This document shows, piece after piece, positions 7,177 through 15,024 of a DNA stretch of 24,575 nucleotides. Both the position numbers and the translations under genes were made by a program. Location of the stretch: contig CAYRIZ010000029.1 of the NCBI GenBank assembly GCA_964424565.1, positions 1-24,575 of the forward strand, in the 5' to 3' direction. Numbering within the stretch: the first letter of the stretch is position 1; each line of letters opens with the position of its first letter. The notes under the pieces are model-generated. The model was not told where the DNA came from, did not search any database, and was given only the letters and a program-made list of their open reading frames with translations. The stretch is from Avisuccinivibrio sp964424565. Lineage in GTDB: Bacteria; Pseudomonadota; Gammaproteobacteria; Enterobacterales; Succinivibrionaceae.

Positions 7177-8046
7177 ATGGAAATGGCACAGGATCACTCT
7201 GCCTTAATTTACCGCCTGCAGAAGCTGCTGGAACTCTCCCGCAGTTCCAATCCCCATGAAGCGGCCATAGCCCTAAGACGCGCCACTAAACTAATGGCGG
7301 AGCATCAGCTCACTTTGGATGATCTTTCACGGTCTGCCATAGAGGAAAAAACTGAAGATATTCCCTCAGCGCTGCGCGATCGGGGGCTGTTTACCCGGCT
7401 GGCTGCCATAGTGGGCAGGGCTTTTGGGGTGCATTTCTTCTTTGTGAGTATTGGGTCAGTATACAGGCACGTCACCTTTATCGGTCCCCGCAGCCGGCTG
7501 GAGAGCGCCTGCTATACCTGGACCATAATGTCCCGGCAGGCCTGTATAGTGAAAAAGCAGTATGCTGCCGCCGAAAGAAAAAGTCTGGCCGCGGCCACAG
7601 GCGGCCCGGTTCGCCTGACGCGGGCAGAAAAGGAGTTTTACCGCAGCCTGCAGCGCTCCCTGAGTACAGGTCAGTTGAATAGTCATACCCTGCCGCCTGC
7701 CGCAGCCGCAGCATACAGGCGCATAGACAAACTGCTGGCCGCCGAGCGCCGGCTGCAGAGCACGGTCCGGGCCCGCACCAAAGCCTATATGGAAGGCTGG
7801 CTTAGTGCCGTGCTGCAGCAGGTCCATGATTTTGCCCTGAGCGCAGAAGAGAAGAAGCTGATTGCAGATTTCACCTGCAGGCAGCACCAGCAGCTGGGCT
7901 CCCTGCACCAAAGAAAACGCCTGTATACCCAGGATCAGCTGGCAGCCTGGCAGCGGGGCCGCAGTGACGGGGCCACAGGTTTCAGGCTGCACCAGGCCGT
8001 ATACGGCACTGCCGCCGCCTCGCTGGATTTAAAGGAAAAGGATTAG
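7177..8046 (+). CDS. DUF2786 domain-containing protein
   Basis: 289 aa, soluble, no signal peptide. Residues 10-49 (KLLELSRSSNPHEAAIA...LMAEHQLTLDDL) are a clear DUF2786 domain. The following stretch to about 180 (LAAIVGRAFGVHFFF, a VTFIGPRSRLESACY segment) resembles the DUF7168 partner domain usually found behind it. The remaining C-terminus is helical and basic. No function is established for the family. It is found both on chromosomes and in phage-like regions. The start is 24 bp after the MFS stop behind a GGGGAAA RBS, so it is probably the last gene of this transcript. Its TAG stop overlaps the TAA stop of the convergent GNAT gene. Confidence 0.85.
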   Translation: MEMAQDHSALIYRLQKLLELSRSSNPHEAAIALRRATKLMAEHQLTLDDLSRSAIEEKTEDIPSALRDRGLFTRLAAIVGRAFGVHFFFVSIGSVYRHVTFIGPRSRLESACYTWTIMSRQACIVKKQYAAAERKSLAAATGGPVRLTRAEKEFYRSLQRSLSTGQLNSHTLPPAAAAAYRRIDKLLAAERRLQSTVRARTKAYMEGWLSAVLQQVHDFALSAEEKKLIADFTCRQHQQLGSLHQRKRLYTQDQLAAWQRGRSDGATGFRLHQAVYGTAAASLDLKEKD

Positions 8047-8543
8047 ACTGCAGGGGCAGTCCACTGATAAGCGAGGCGCTCGCCGCGGCCGGCTTTGAGT
8101 TCAATCACCCCGCAGAGAACAAAGCCCTGCCGCTGCAGCAGAGCGCGCATGGGCTGATTTTCTTCCTTGGTGTCTATGCGTATATTGTCGGTCAGGCCCT
8201 TGACATACTCCAGCATAAAAGTGCCGGCGCCGCAGCCGCCATAAGATGCCACGCTGTGCATTACCAGATAAGGGGCATCATTAAGCCAGCGGCCTTCCTT
8301 CATGATGTCGTAGGTGTCTTCATGATCAAACAAACTAAAAGCCCCGGCTATACTGCCGTCAGGCCGGCAGCACACCTTAAGCGCTCCGGCATTGATATTG
8401 GCCAGCAGCAGCTCCTGAGGCGGATGGGAATTGCCCCACTGCTCGGGATTGCCGTGAGCGGCCATAAAGCGGCGGGCGGCAGCATAAAGATCGCGCAAAG
8501 CTTCAAGATCGCCTGGCACGGCTGTTCTGATACTCAGTTTCAT
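8043..8543 (-). CDS. GNAT family N-acetyltransferase
   Basis: 166 aa, the normal size for the family, which transfers the acetyl group of acetyl-CoA to a small-molecule or protein amine in the cytosol. The order is typical: IRTAVPGDLEALRDLY at the N-terminus (motif C), a central strand MHSVAS followed by the CoA loop GGCGAGTFML (motif A), then IDTKEENQPMRALLQRQGFVLCGV (motif B, the xxNxxMxxLYxxxGF type). The acceptor cannot be inferred. The ATG has an AAGAG RBS. It lies 58 bp after the DUF3298-like gene on the same strand and may belong to the same operon. A nine-base G tract (8574-8582) lies about 30 bp upstream of the start. Confidence 0.85.
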   Translation of the reverse strand: MKLSIRTAVPGDLEALRDLYAAARRFMAAHGNPEQWGNSHPPQELLLANINAGALKVCCRPDGSIAGAFSLFDHEDTYDIMKEGRWLNDAPYLVMHSVASYGGCGAGTFMLEYVKGLTDNIRIDTKEENQPMRALLQRQGFVLCGVIELKAGRGERLAYQWTAPAV

Positions 8544-8573
8544 CTCTTATTGTCCATACATACAATTGACCAG

Positions 8574-8582
8574 CCCCCCCCC
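8574..8582 (-). repeat. Nine-base poly-G tract upstream of the GNAT gene
   Basis: Nine C on the plus strand (G on the coding strand) in the 58-bp gap between the DUF3298-like and GNAT genes. It is the longest homopolymer I noticed in the window. Such tracts can vary in length by slipped-strand mispairing, but no promoter elements are visible around it. Confidence 0.6.
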
Positions 8583-8601
8583 TGCAGGCGGCAGTGGGTG
8601 C

Positions 8602-9396
8602 TTAATGCTGCCCGGCGGCTGCGGTTGCGGCAGTGGCTGTACTGCTGCTGTCTTCTGCCTCGTCCGCGGCGGTGATGCCGGCGGGAGCATCAGGCCACCA
8701 TTTGCTCCGGGGACCGGCGGCGGCCAGTTTTTCCAGACTGATTTTAAAGGACTGCATTTGTGAAGTGTCGCCGCCGGCTATACCGGGGGCAAAGAACATG
8801 CGCAGGCCGTCATCCACCACTATGAAATTGGTAGGCTGAAACTGCGTGGCTGTTACCAGCAGCGGCAGATAAGGACTGTCGTCGTCCTGGAAATGCTGCT
8901 CGATCTCCCGGGCAATCAGCATGGCTGCCAGTTCACTGTCAGTAAACAATTCCCCAAAGGCCAGATTGCGCTCGCTTTCCAGATCGAAATTAAAGGTGGT
9001 GATTTTGCTGCGGGAAGGCCTGTCGTCGGCAAAATACTGAAAACTCAGCGCATACAGCGAAGCTATGGGCGCGCTTTTGTTCTGCAGGAAGAACATGAAG
9101 ACGTTTTGGGAGGCCCTCTCCCGGCCGAAGCTGAAGTTATCCAGATTGGGATCATCAAAATCTATGGCCGCTGCCTGCTCCATGATGAGATCGCGCTCGA
9201 AACTGCGGGCAAAAAAGCCGGCCATGCGGCTGCAGAAGCCCTGCGCCCTGCCGCTGCGGCAGAGACTGGGCAGATGTACTACAGTAGTACTGTAGCTGCG
9301 CTCAAAAGTAAGTTTGTAAACCTCATCGGCAGAGGCGGCACCGGGGATGCACAGCAGTCCGCACCACAAGGCGGCGGCTAAGGTGAGTTTTGACAT
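8602..9396 (-). CDS. Secreted DUF3298 (RsiV C-terminal-like) protein
   Basis: 264 aa with a Sec signal peptide (KLTLAAALWCGLLCIPGAASA, cleavage likely after residue 23), so periplasmic. The region from about 130 to 235 follows the DUF3298 pattern known from the extracellular part of the anti-sigma factor RsiV: TTFNFDLESERNLAFGELFT, then IAREIEQHF, then FIVVDDGLRMFFAPGIAGG and a closing ISLEKL. No transmembrane segment or anti-sigma domain is present, so this is a free-standing secreted version. The C-terminus is a low-complexity Ala/Thr/Ser tail. Its start lies 19 bp inside the glycosylase gene and has no clear RBS, suggesting coupled translation. Role unknown. Confidence 0.72.
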   Translation of the reverse strand: MSKLTLAAALWCGLLCIPGAASADEVYKLTFERSYSTTVVHLPSLCRSGRAQGFCSRMAGFFARSFERDLIMEQAAAIDFDDPNLDNFSFGRERASQNVFMFFLQNKSAPIASLYALSFQYFADDRPSRSKITTFNFDLESERNLAFGELFTDSELAAMLIAREIEQHFQDDDSPYLPLLVTATQFQPTNFIVVDDGLRMFFAPGIAGGDTSQMQSFKISLEKLAAAGPRSKWWPDAPAGITAADEAEDSSSTATAATAAAGQH

Positions 9397-9890
9397 GTAA
9401 TAACCGGCTGATACAAAGCCAGCAGCTGCTGCAATGAATATCGGGCATTGGCAGGGCTGGTGGACGGCAGATAAAACACTTTGGGGGAGATCTTACTCAA
9501 ATCAAAATGTTTGATAAAGAGTTTTTTGGTCAGGGCCCCGTTGAGCACTATACGGGTGATATGAGGATAAAGACGCAGCAGAGAGGGAATATCAGCCGGC
9601 TTGGGATCCCGTACCGCGCTGTCCATACTGCCGGGACGCACGCACTGCTCTATGACATCATAAAAGGCCAGCTGCAGTTTTTCCGCCGCCGCGCGGCGGG
9701 CGGCAGGATCCGGCAGAGCATCAGGCGGCAGGCCGCAGCATAAGGCCACTATCTTCCACATGCGATTTTGCGGGTGGGCGTAATAAAAGCCTGCAGCCAG
9801 CGAGGCGGCAGAAGGCATGGAGCCCAAAATCAGCACGCGGGAGCGGACGCTGATCAGCGGCGGCAGACCGTGCAGCAGCTCAGTGCTCAC
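9378..9890 (-). CDS. DNA-deoxyinosine (hypoxanthine) glycosylase, uracil-DNA glycosylase superfamily
   Basis: 170 aa, the usual size for the family-6 (HDG) branch of the uracil-DNA glycosylase fold. These enzymes remove deaminated adenine (hypoxanthine) or related bases from DNA in base-excision repair. Residues 22-45 carry the signature LGSMPS...SL..GFYYAHPQNRMW, with Asn42 in the position of the catalytic/backbone Asn of this branch. The second motif is STSPANA near the C-terminus. The start is GTG at 9890, inside a GTGA overlap with the ProXp-type gene stop. The next gene begins within its last codons. All three are probably translationally coupled. Confidence 0.82.
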   Translation of the reverse strand: MSTELLHGLPPLISVRSRVLILGSMPSAASLAAGFYYAHPQNRMWKIVALCCGLPPDALPDPAARRAAAEKLQLAFYDVIEQCVRPGSMDSAVRDPKPADIPSLLRLYPHITRIVLNGALTKKLFIKHFDLSKISPKVFYLPSTSPANARYSLQQLLALYQPVITCQNSP

Positions 9891-10378
9891 TGCTGCAGAC
9901 AGCCTGGCAGCACCTGTATGCTGTGACCGCTTTCGGCTACCAGGGCATGCAGATCGGACAGCGCTATATCTATGCTCATGCTGTTGTCCAGCGGATGGCA
10001 GTTGACCTGCGGCAGCGCGGTAAGCTCTTCCGGCACGGCATAGGTAATTTCCCCGCCGCGGTCATTGAGCAGAGCCAGCGGGCTGACCATTCCCGGCGGC
10101 ACGCCCAGAAAGGCCAGCTCACCGGCCCGGGCAAAGGAAAAACGGGTCAGGCCCAGCGCCTCGGCCACGGCCTTGAGGTCGGCCTGGGCGTCCAGCGGCA
10201 GCGTAAAGAGCACCAGCTGTCCTTTTTTGGTGGAAAGCACCAGATTTTTTAAGATCACCCCGTCCACCTTGGGGAAGAGATGCGCGCAGTCCCCGCAGCC
10301 TACAGGGGGATGATGATAAAGATTAAAAGCTATGCCGCGGCGGCGCAGCATGGAGAGCAGATCCTCCGGCTCAAGCAT
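9887..10378 (-). CDS. YbaK/EbsC family protein, probable prolyl-tRNA editing deacylase (ProXp/PrdX type)
   Basis: 163 aa, a free-standing YbaK-type editing domain. Members hydrolyse mischarged aminoacyl-tRNA (Ala-tRNAPro, Cys-tRNAPro) in the cytosol. VILKNLVL at 41-48 with Lys44-Asn45 matches the conserved KNLFL hallmark of ProXp-ala/PrdX. LGVPPGMVSPLALLND at about 91-106 is the GxxPGxVxP substrate loop, and the end has ISLxDLHALVAESGHSIQVL. This points to ProXp-ala more than YbaK (Cys-tRNAPro), at moderate confidence. The ATG at 10378 lies 8 bp inside the end of the upstream membrane-protein gene. The stop overlaps the next GTG start. Confidence 0.82.
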   Translation of the reverse strand: MLEPEDLLSMLRRRGIAFNLYHHPPVGCGDCAHLFPKVDGVILKNLVLSTKKGQLVLFTLPLDAQADLKAVAEALGLTRFSFARAGELAFLGVPPGMVSPLALLNDRGGEITYAVPEELTALPQVNCHPLDNSMSIDIALSDLHALVAESGHSIQVLPGCLQQ

Positions 10379-11177
10379 CTGAGGCTTCCTCTGTCTTTTT
10401 GAATTTCAGGGAAATCGATCCGCAGGCTGCGCCGGCGGCGAGCATACAGGCCGTCAGCAGCGCCTGACAGACGTACAGGCGCAGCAGCATATATCCCCAC
10501 AAATACCAGGGCTCAGCAGATCCTCCGGACCAGAGCTCCTTTAAATGCTCCATCTTCTCGGCGGCAAAGGACTGCTCTATTTGCGCAAAGGCCAGGCAGG
10601 CCAGCAGGATCAGGGTCAAAAAGGCCGGCAGGTTTTTCAGCCAGGCCCGCAGGGCAGTGGTGTACGGGGCTGCAGAATTGAGGTACAGGGCACAACACAG
10701 ATTCATTATGAAGGCAAAGCCCAGCAGATACACCGCCCCGGCGCCCTGCAGCGACAGCAGGACCATTCTGGCGTAGGAGAGCTGTTCGGGAGTGCCTATT
10801 TGTCTTACCTGATGGGCGGCAGCTGCTGCCAGATAAGTGTCCAGGGCCTGCTGCAGCAGGACGGAGAGCGCAGTCCACAGCAGATAGAGGAAAAGAATAT
10901 ACAGAAGCTCAGTTAAAAACAAAGCCGCGGCATGTGTTTTTAACTGCGTTCCCAGAGCAGGAGCAGATTCGCCCTGCCGGCGGCGCCCGGCGGCGCTGTA
11001 CATAAACAGCGCATAAACGCCGGGCAGCAGTACTGCCGCCGGCAGAGCAATGATTAAAACCGGAGGGATGAGCAGGAACCAGGGCAGATCCCTGCAGATC
11101 CCGGTCAGCCCCGAGAGCAGGGCTGACATGATCCCCCCTATGCCTATGAAACGGGGGGCAGGCTGTGGTGCGGCCAT
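10371..11177 (-). CDS. Unrecognised inner-membrane protein
   Basis: 268 aa that I do not recognise. It has about five hydrophobic segments, near 33-60, 84-108, 138-165, 183-201 and 224-250, and a short charged C-terminus (KFKKTEEASDA). Arg/Lys-rich loops at 64-80 suggest the usual positive-inside orientation. No signature motif or catalytic residue pattern is visible. The start ATG shares one base with the stop of the YidE-type gene (TGATG), so translation should be coupled. The gene ends inside the ProXp-type gene. The codon usage and G+C look like those of the neighbours. A subunit or chaperone of the transporter is possible, but unsupported beyond adjacency. Confidence 0.7.
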   Translation of the reverse strand: MAAPQPAPRFIGIGGIMSALLSGLTGICRDLPWFLLIPPVLIIALPAAVLLPGVYALFMYSAAGRRRQGESAPALGTQLKTHAAALFLTELLYILFLYLLWTALSVLLQQALDTYLAAAAAHQVRQIGTPEQLSYARMVLLSLQGAGAVYLLGFAFIMNLCCALYLNSAAPYTTALRAWLKNLPAFLTLILLACLAFAQIEQSFAAEKMEHLKELWSGGSAEPWYLWGYMLLRLYVCQALLTACMLAAGAACGSISLKFKKTEEASDA

Positions 11178-12922
11178 CAGATGCTCATTCCTGAAGCCAG
11201 CACGGCTATGATGATCATGATCTGCGGGGAGAGAATGCGCAGGAACATGGTCAGCGGGTACACGGTAGCATAACCCAGAGAGGAAGCCTCAGGGTTGGAA
11301 TGCAGACCGTTGGCAAAGGCCAGGGCGGGAGGGTCAGTGGCGGAGCCGGCCAGCATACCGCAGAGCACCAGGTAATTTACCTTGGAGATCTTGTAGGCCA
11401 GGATACCCACTATGATGATGGGCACAAAGGTGATCAGGGTGCCCCAGCACATCCAGCTGAAGCCGGGACCCTGAGTGAGGGTATTCCAGAAACCGGAGGC
11501 TCCGGCATTGATGCCCACAATGGACAAGAACAGCGTAATGCCCAGCTCGCGCAGGGCTGACAGACCGGCTATGGGTATATACCAGTGCATCTTCTTGAAG
11601 GTCAGGGTCTCGCCGAAGCGCGAGAGCAGAATGGCCATTACCAGCGGACCGCCGGCCACACCCAGCTTCAAGGGAGCAGGCACTCCGGAAACCGGAATGG
11701 GAATGGAGCCGAGCATGATGCCCAAAATCAGGCCAATGAATATGGGCAGCATGGCCACCTTGTGCAGCTCGGCATTGGAGTTGCCTACTTCCCTGCCGGC
11801 TTCCTTAATATGGTCGGCATGACCTATGACATTGAGGATATCACCAAACTGCAGCTTCATATCCGGAGTGGGCACAAACTGCACGCCTGATCTGATCAAG
11901 CGGGAGACTATGACGTCAAAGCGGTTTTCCAAATGCAGGGAGCCCAGGGTTTTGCCGTAGAGCTGGGAGTTGGTCACCACCAGGCGCTGTACCGTGATGT
12001 GGGTGCCGCGGGTGGTCAAATTCTCAGCCGAAGGCTTGCCTATGCTCTTGGCGGTCTGATTCACATCAGTCGGACTGCCCACCAGGTGCAGGATATCTCC
12101 GGCCTGCAGCTGCAGATCGTGATGCGGCACCAGCAGTTCCTGTCCGCGCTTGACGCGGGAAACCACCACCAGACCTTCCTTGACTCCGGGCACATCCTCG
12201 ATGATCTTGCCTATGTAATCGTTGTTGTTGATTCTGATGTTGACGGCGGTAATGGAGGGACGGCCCTTGGCCTTGCTCTTGAAGTAGCTCTCGGCTTCCT
12301 CTTCAATATTGATGCGGAAGATGAGGCGGATCAGGATCATGGCTATGAGCAGACCGCAGACGCCGAAAGGATAGGCCATGGCATAGGCTGAAGGAACCAC
12401 CAGCTCATTGAAGCCCAGGGAATCCACATCCGTGCCTCCGGCCGACAGGGCAGTGCCCACATCATGAATCATCTGCGTGGCGGCACCCAGAGCCGGGGTA
12501 TTGGTAATGGCACCTGAGTACATGCCTACCATGGCGTCAACCGGCACTATACCGCAGAAGAAGAGGGCCAGTGCTATGGCGCAGCCCATGACTATGATGA
12601 TCAGCACCCAGCCGATGAGCTTGGCGCCCATGTTTCTTAAGGTGGAGAAGAAGGACGGACCTACCTGCACGCCTATAGCGTAAACGAACAAGATCAGGCC
12701 GAATTCCTGCACGTAGCTTAAAATGCTGCCTGCAGCACTCAGGCCCTCAGCTGTCCGCACTGTCAGTCCGAAATATTCGTGCGCAAAATGACCGACAAAG
12801 ATGCCGGAGAAAAGCACGCCTCCTATGCCCAGCCCGATGCCGCGGTAGCGGAGCGAACCGAGCAGGATACCCAGCGTTGCCGCTAAGGATATCGCAAGAG
12901 TTAATGATGCTACTGATGACAT
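11177..12922 (-). CDS. yidE: AspT/YidE/YbjL family transporter with RCK_C (TrkA-C) domains
   Basis: 581 aa, similar to E. coli YidE (about 553 aa). It belongs to the aspartate:alanine exchanger family of inner-membrane transporters. An N-terminal membrane half (1-200) contains RYRGIGLGIGGVLF and the conserved GAITNTPALGA at 137-147. A central cytosolic part (about 205-380) contains two TrkA-C-like repeats (ELLVPHHDLQLQAGDILHLVG and VPTPDMKLQFGDILNVIG). A second membrane half has the matching GSATDPPALAFA motif. Both halves show the family's internal duplication. The ATG has an AAGGGAA RBS. It leads the minus-strand cluster. The substrate of YidE itself is not established, and AspT exchanges aspartate and alanine, so an amino/organic acid is a reasonable guess only. 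Confidence 0.88.
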   Translation of the reverse strand: MSSVASLTLAISLAATLGILLGSLRYRGIGLGIGGVLFSGIFVGHFAHEYFGLTVRTAEGLSAAGSILSYVQEFGLILFVYAIGVQVGPSFFSTLRNMGAKLIGWVLIIIVMGCAIALALFFCGIVPVDAMVGMYSGAITNTPALGAATQMIHDVGTALSAGGTDVDSLGFNELVVPSAYAMAYPFGVCGLLIAMILIRLIFRINIEEEAESYFKSKAKGRPSITAVNIRINNNDYIGKIIEDVPGVKEGLVVVSRVKRGQELLVPHHDLQLQAGDILHLVGSPTDVNQTAKSIGKPSAENLTTRGTHITVQRLVVTNSQLYGKTLGSLHLENRFDVIVSRLIRSGVQFVPTPDMKLQFGDILNVIGHADHIKEAGREVGNSNAELHKVAMLPIFIGLILGIMLGSIPIPVSGVPAPLKLGVAGGPLVMAILLSRFGETLTFKKMHWYIPIAGLSALRELGITLFLSIVGINAGASGFWNTLTQGPGFSWMCWGTLITFVPIIIVGILAYKISKVNYLVLCGMLAGSATDPPALAFANGLHSNPEASSLGYATVYPLTMFLRILSPQIMIIIAVLASGMSI

Positions 12923-12959
12923 AAAGTTCCCTTGGACTGTTGAAAAGTGGGGTGGCGTG

Positions 12960-12968
12960 ATTCTAGCA
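12960..12968 (-). promoter_or_regulatory. Candidate extended -10 for the YidE-type operon
   Basis: On the minus strand TGCTAGAAT is a TGn-extended -10 (TAGAAT, five of six), preceded by an AT-rich tract. It would give a leader of about 30 nt. There is no good -35 at 17 bp. An alternative is TTGTGA-N16-TTTAAT at 13196-13169, with a leader of about 240 nt. Confidence 0.45.
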
Positions 12969-13267
12969 AAAAATTATCAACAAAGAGCAGCAAAAAACAG
13001 CCTGAAAACACCGCTTTTCCTGCCTTGGCGAGCGGCGGGAAATACTGATCTGACCAGTGTTCGGCGGAGGTTTGAACAAGAGATCTGATCTATATTCTGA
13101 AGCTGTCCGGAGGCCTGCCGGGCGGCGCGATCTGCCGGGGCGGCAGCGCTGAGATTTTTCCATTTAAAATTAAAGAAAGTCTGCGCAAGTTCACAATTTT
13201 AATGTTCCGAGCCCCCTGCCGTGAGGCGCACAAACCTGCTTTTAAATTTTAAGGAGTAGAATGCCTT

Positions 13268-13355
13268 TGAGCTGATCACTTATAAAAAGCCTGAATTGAT
13301 TGCTTCAGCTCCTGTGAGCTGATCGTATATCATCAGGCGGACGCAGATTGATCAC
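13268..13355 (+). promoter_or_regulatory. Repeated TGAGCTGATC / TGATCAC words upstream of nhaB
   Basis: TGAGCTGATC occurs at 13268-13277 and 13315-13324 (47 bp apart). TGATCAC occurs at 13273-13279 and 13349-13355. Their spacing ahead of nhaB suggests binding sites for a regulator. No known consensus matches well. Confidence 0.35.
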
Positions 13356-13392
13356 AGTCTGCAGAGTTTGATTTGATGTAAGGAAAGAGTTA

Positions 13393-14985
13393 ATGCCTGC
13401 AATTACCTATACCAAGGCTTTCGGCCTGAACTTTATGGGTACGGCACCCGTATGGTACAAGCTGTTCATCTTAGCCTGTCTGATCCTAAATCCCCTGGTC
13501 ACCTTCTGTATCTCCCCGGTCCTGGCCGGCTGGATGCTGGTTGCTGAATTCATCTTCACGCTGGCCATGGCCTTAAAGTGCTATCCGCTGCAGCCGGGTG
13601 GTCTGCTGGCCATAGAGGCCTGCTTCATAGGCCTGTGCGACATGGATCATGTACGCGAGGAGATCGGTGCCAATCTGGAGGTAATTCTGCTGCTGATGTT
13701 CATGGTGGCCGGCATTCACTTCGTGCGAGATCTGCTGCTCTTTGCCTTCACCAAGGTCCTGGTGAAGCTCAAATCCCATCATGCCTCAGCTCTGATCTTC
13801 TGTTTCCTCGGTGCCTTCCTGTCGGCCTTCCTCGATGCCCTGACCGTGCTGGCAGTGATCATCTCCATCTGCATGGGCATGTATGCTCTCTATCACCGCA
13901 CCGTCTGCGGCGATGCCGCCACCTCCAGAATTTCCGATGACCGCTATGTGCCTGAGGCTTCCAAGGCCGATCTGGAGCAGTTCCGCGGTTATCTGCGTTC
14001 CATCCTGATGCATGCTGCTGTGGGTACTGCCCTGGGTGGTGTCTGCACCCTGGTAGGTGAGCCGCAGAATATTATTGTAGGTGAAGTGGCCGGCTGGAAC
14101 TTCACCGAATTTGCCCTGCGTGTGGCTCCTGTGTCCATGCCTGTGCTCTTCTGCGGACTGCTGACCTGCCTGCTCATAGAGCATTTCAAACTCTTTGGCT
14201 TCGGCTATGAAATGCCGAACAATGTCAGAGAGATCCTGGCCCGCCAGGACGAGGAGACCACCCGCAGCCTGACCAAGCGCGACAAGCTCAAGCTGACCAT
14301 ACAGGCCATCTGCTGCGTCTGGCTGATCGTCGGTCTGGCGCTGCATCTGGCTGCCGTGGGTCTGATTGGTCTGTCCATCATCATCTTTGCCACTGCCTTC
14401 TGCGGTGTTACCTCTGAAGAAGAGCTGGGCAAGGCCTTTACTGAGAGCCTGCCTTTCTGCTCCCTTTTGTGCGTATTCTTCACCGTAGTGACCGTCATTG
14501 GCCAGCAGCAGCTGTTCACCCCGCTGATTCAGTGGGTGCTGAGCGCCAGCCCTGAAGCCCAGCTGCCTATATTCTACATGGCCAACGGTGTACTCTCCGC
14601 GGTGTCCGACAATGTGTTCGTGGCCACCATTTACATTGAACAGGTCTACGATGCCATGCTCTCCGGCGTGATCGGCGGCGAGCAGTTCGATCATCTGGCC
14701 ATTGCCATCAACGCCGGTACCAACCTGCCGTCCGTGGCCACCCCCAACGGTCAGTCAGCTTTCCTGTTCCTGCTGACTTCCGCCCTGGCCCCGTTAATCC
14801 GTCTGTCCTATGTCAAAATGCTGTGGATGGCCGTCCCCTACACCATAGTGCTGACTCTGGTCGGTCTGCTGTGCACCACCTATGTGCTGCCCGATGCCAC
14901 TCAGTACATGATCGAGCAGGGTTGGGTTATTTCCGGTGATATTGCTCATGCCGCTGAGGTTGCTTCAAAGGTCATTGCTCACTAA
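13393..14985 (+). CDS. nhaB: Na+/H+ antiporter NhaB
   Basis: 530 aa, close to E. coli NhaB (513 aa) with matching start and motifs. This inner-membrane antiporter expels Na+ in exchange for H+ and sets intracellular sodium and pH. Recognisable conserved blocks are AGWMLVAEFIFTLAMALKCY, PGGLLAIEACFIGL near the N-terminus, NLEVILLLMFMVAGIHFVRD, FLSAFLDALTVLAVIISI, and a late SDNVFVATIYIEQVY with AGTNLPSVATPNGQSAFLFL. About 12 hydrophobic segments are present. The ATG follows AAGGAAAGAG. It is 39 bp upstream of dsbB, the order seen in enteric bacteria. The C-terminus is somewhat longer than in E. coli. Confidence 0.97.
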   Translation: MPAITYTKAFGLNFMGTAPVWYKLFILACLILNPLVTFCISPVLAGWMLVAEFIFTLAMALKCYPLQPGGLLAIEACFIGLCDMDHVREEIGANLEVILLLMFMVAGIHFVRDLLLFAFTKVLVKLKSHHASALIFCFLGAFLSAFLDALTVLAVIISICMGMYALYHRTVCGDAATSRISDDRYVPEASKADLEQFRGYLRSILMHAAVGTALGGVCTLVGEPQNIIVGEVAGWNFTEFALRVAPVSMPVLFCGLLTCLLIEHFKLFGFGYEMPNNVREILARQDEETTRSLTKRDKLKLTIQAICCVWLIVGLALHLAAVGLIGLSIIIFATAFCGVTSEEELGKAFTESLPFCSLLCVFFTVVTVIGQQQLFTPLIQWVLSASPEAQLPIFYMANGVLSAVSDNVFVATIYIEQVYDAMLSGVIGGEQFDHLAIAINAGTNLPSVATPNGQSAFLFLLTSALAPLIRLSYVKMLWMAVPYTIVLTLVGLLCTTYVLPDATQYMIEQGWVISGDIAHAAEVASKVIAH

Positions 14986-15024
14986 AATACAGGGAATTGT
15001 TGAGCTGAAACCCAAGGAGCTTTT

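Larger units (their letters stand above)
12923..13392. other. Divergent intergenic region between the YidE-type gene and nhaB
   Basis: 470 bp with no supported gene. It holds an extended -10 candidate for the minus-strand operon (12960-12968), a second weaker minus candidate (13169-13196), AT-rich blocks at 13155-13205 and 13240-13252, and repeated TGAGCTGATC / TGATCAC words at 13268-13355 in front of nhaB. A well-spaced RBS (AAGGAG) precedes an ATG at 13261 that opens only a four-codon frame. I find no convincing -35/-10 pair for nhaB. Confidence 0.55.

Noticed and set aside
13313..13330. Possible CRP site (TGTGAGCTGATC) before nhaB
   Set aside because: Only the left half fits the consensus; the right half does not.
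13786..14694. 302-aa open frame antisense to nhaB
   Set aside because: It lies entirely inside the well-supported nhaB, is rich in His/Gln/Gly as expected for an antisense frame, and shows no family motif.
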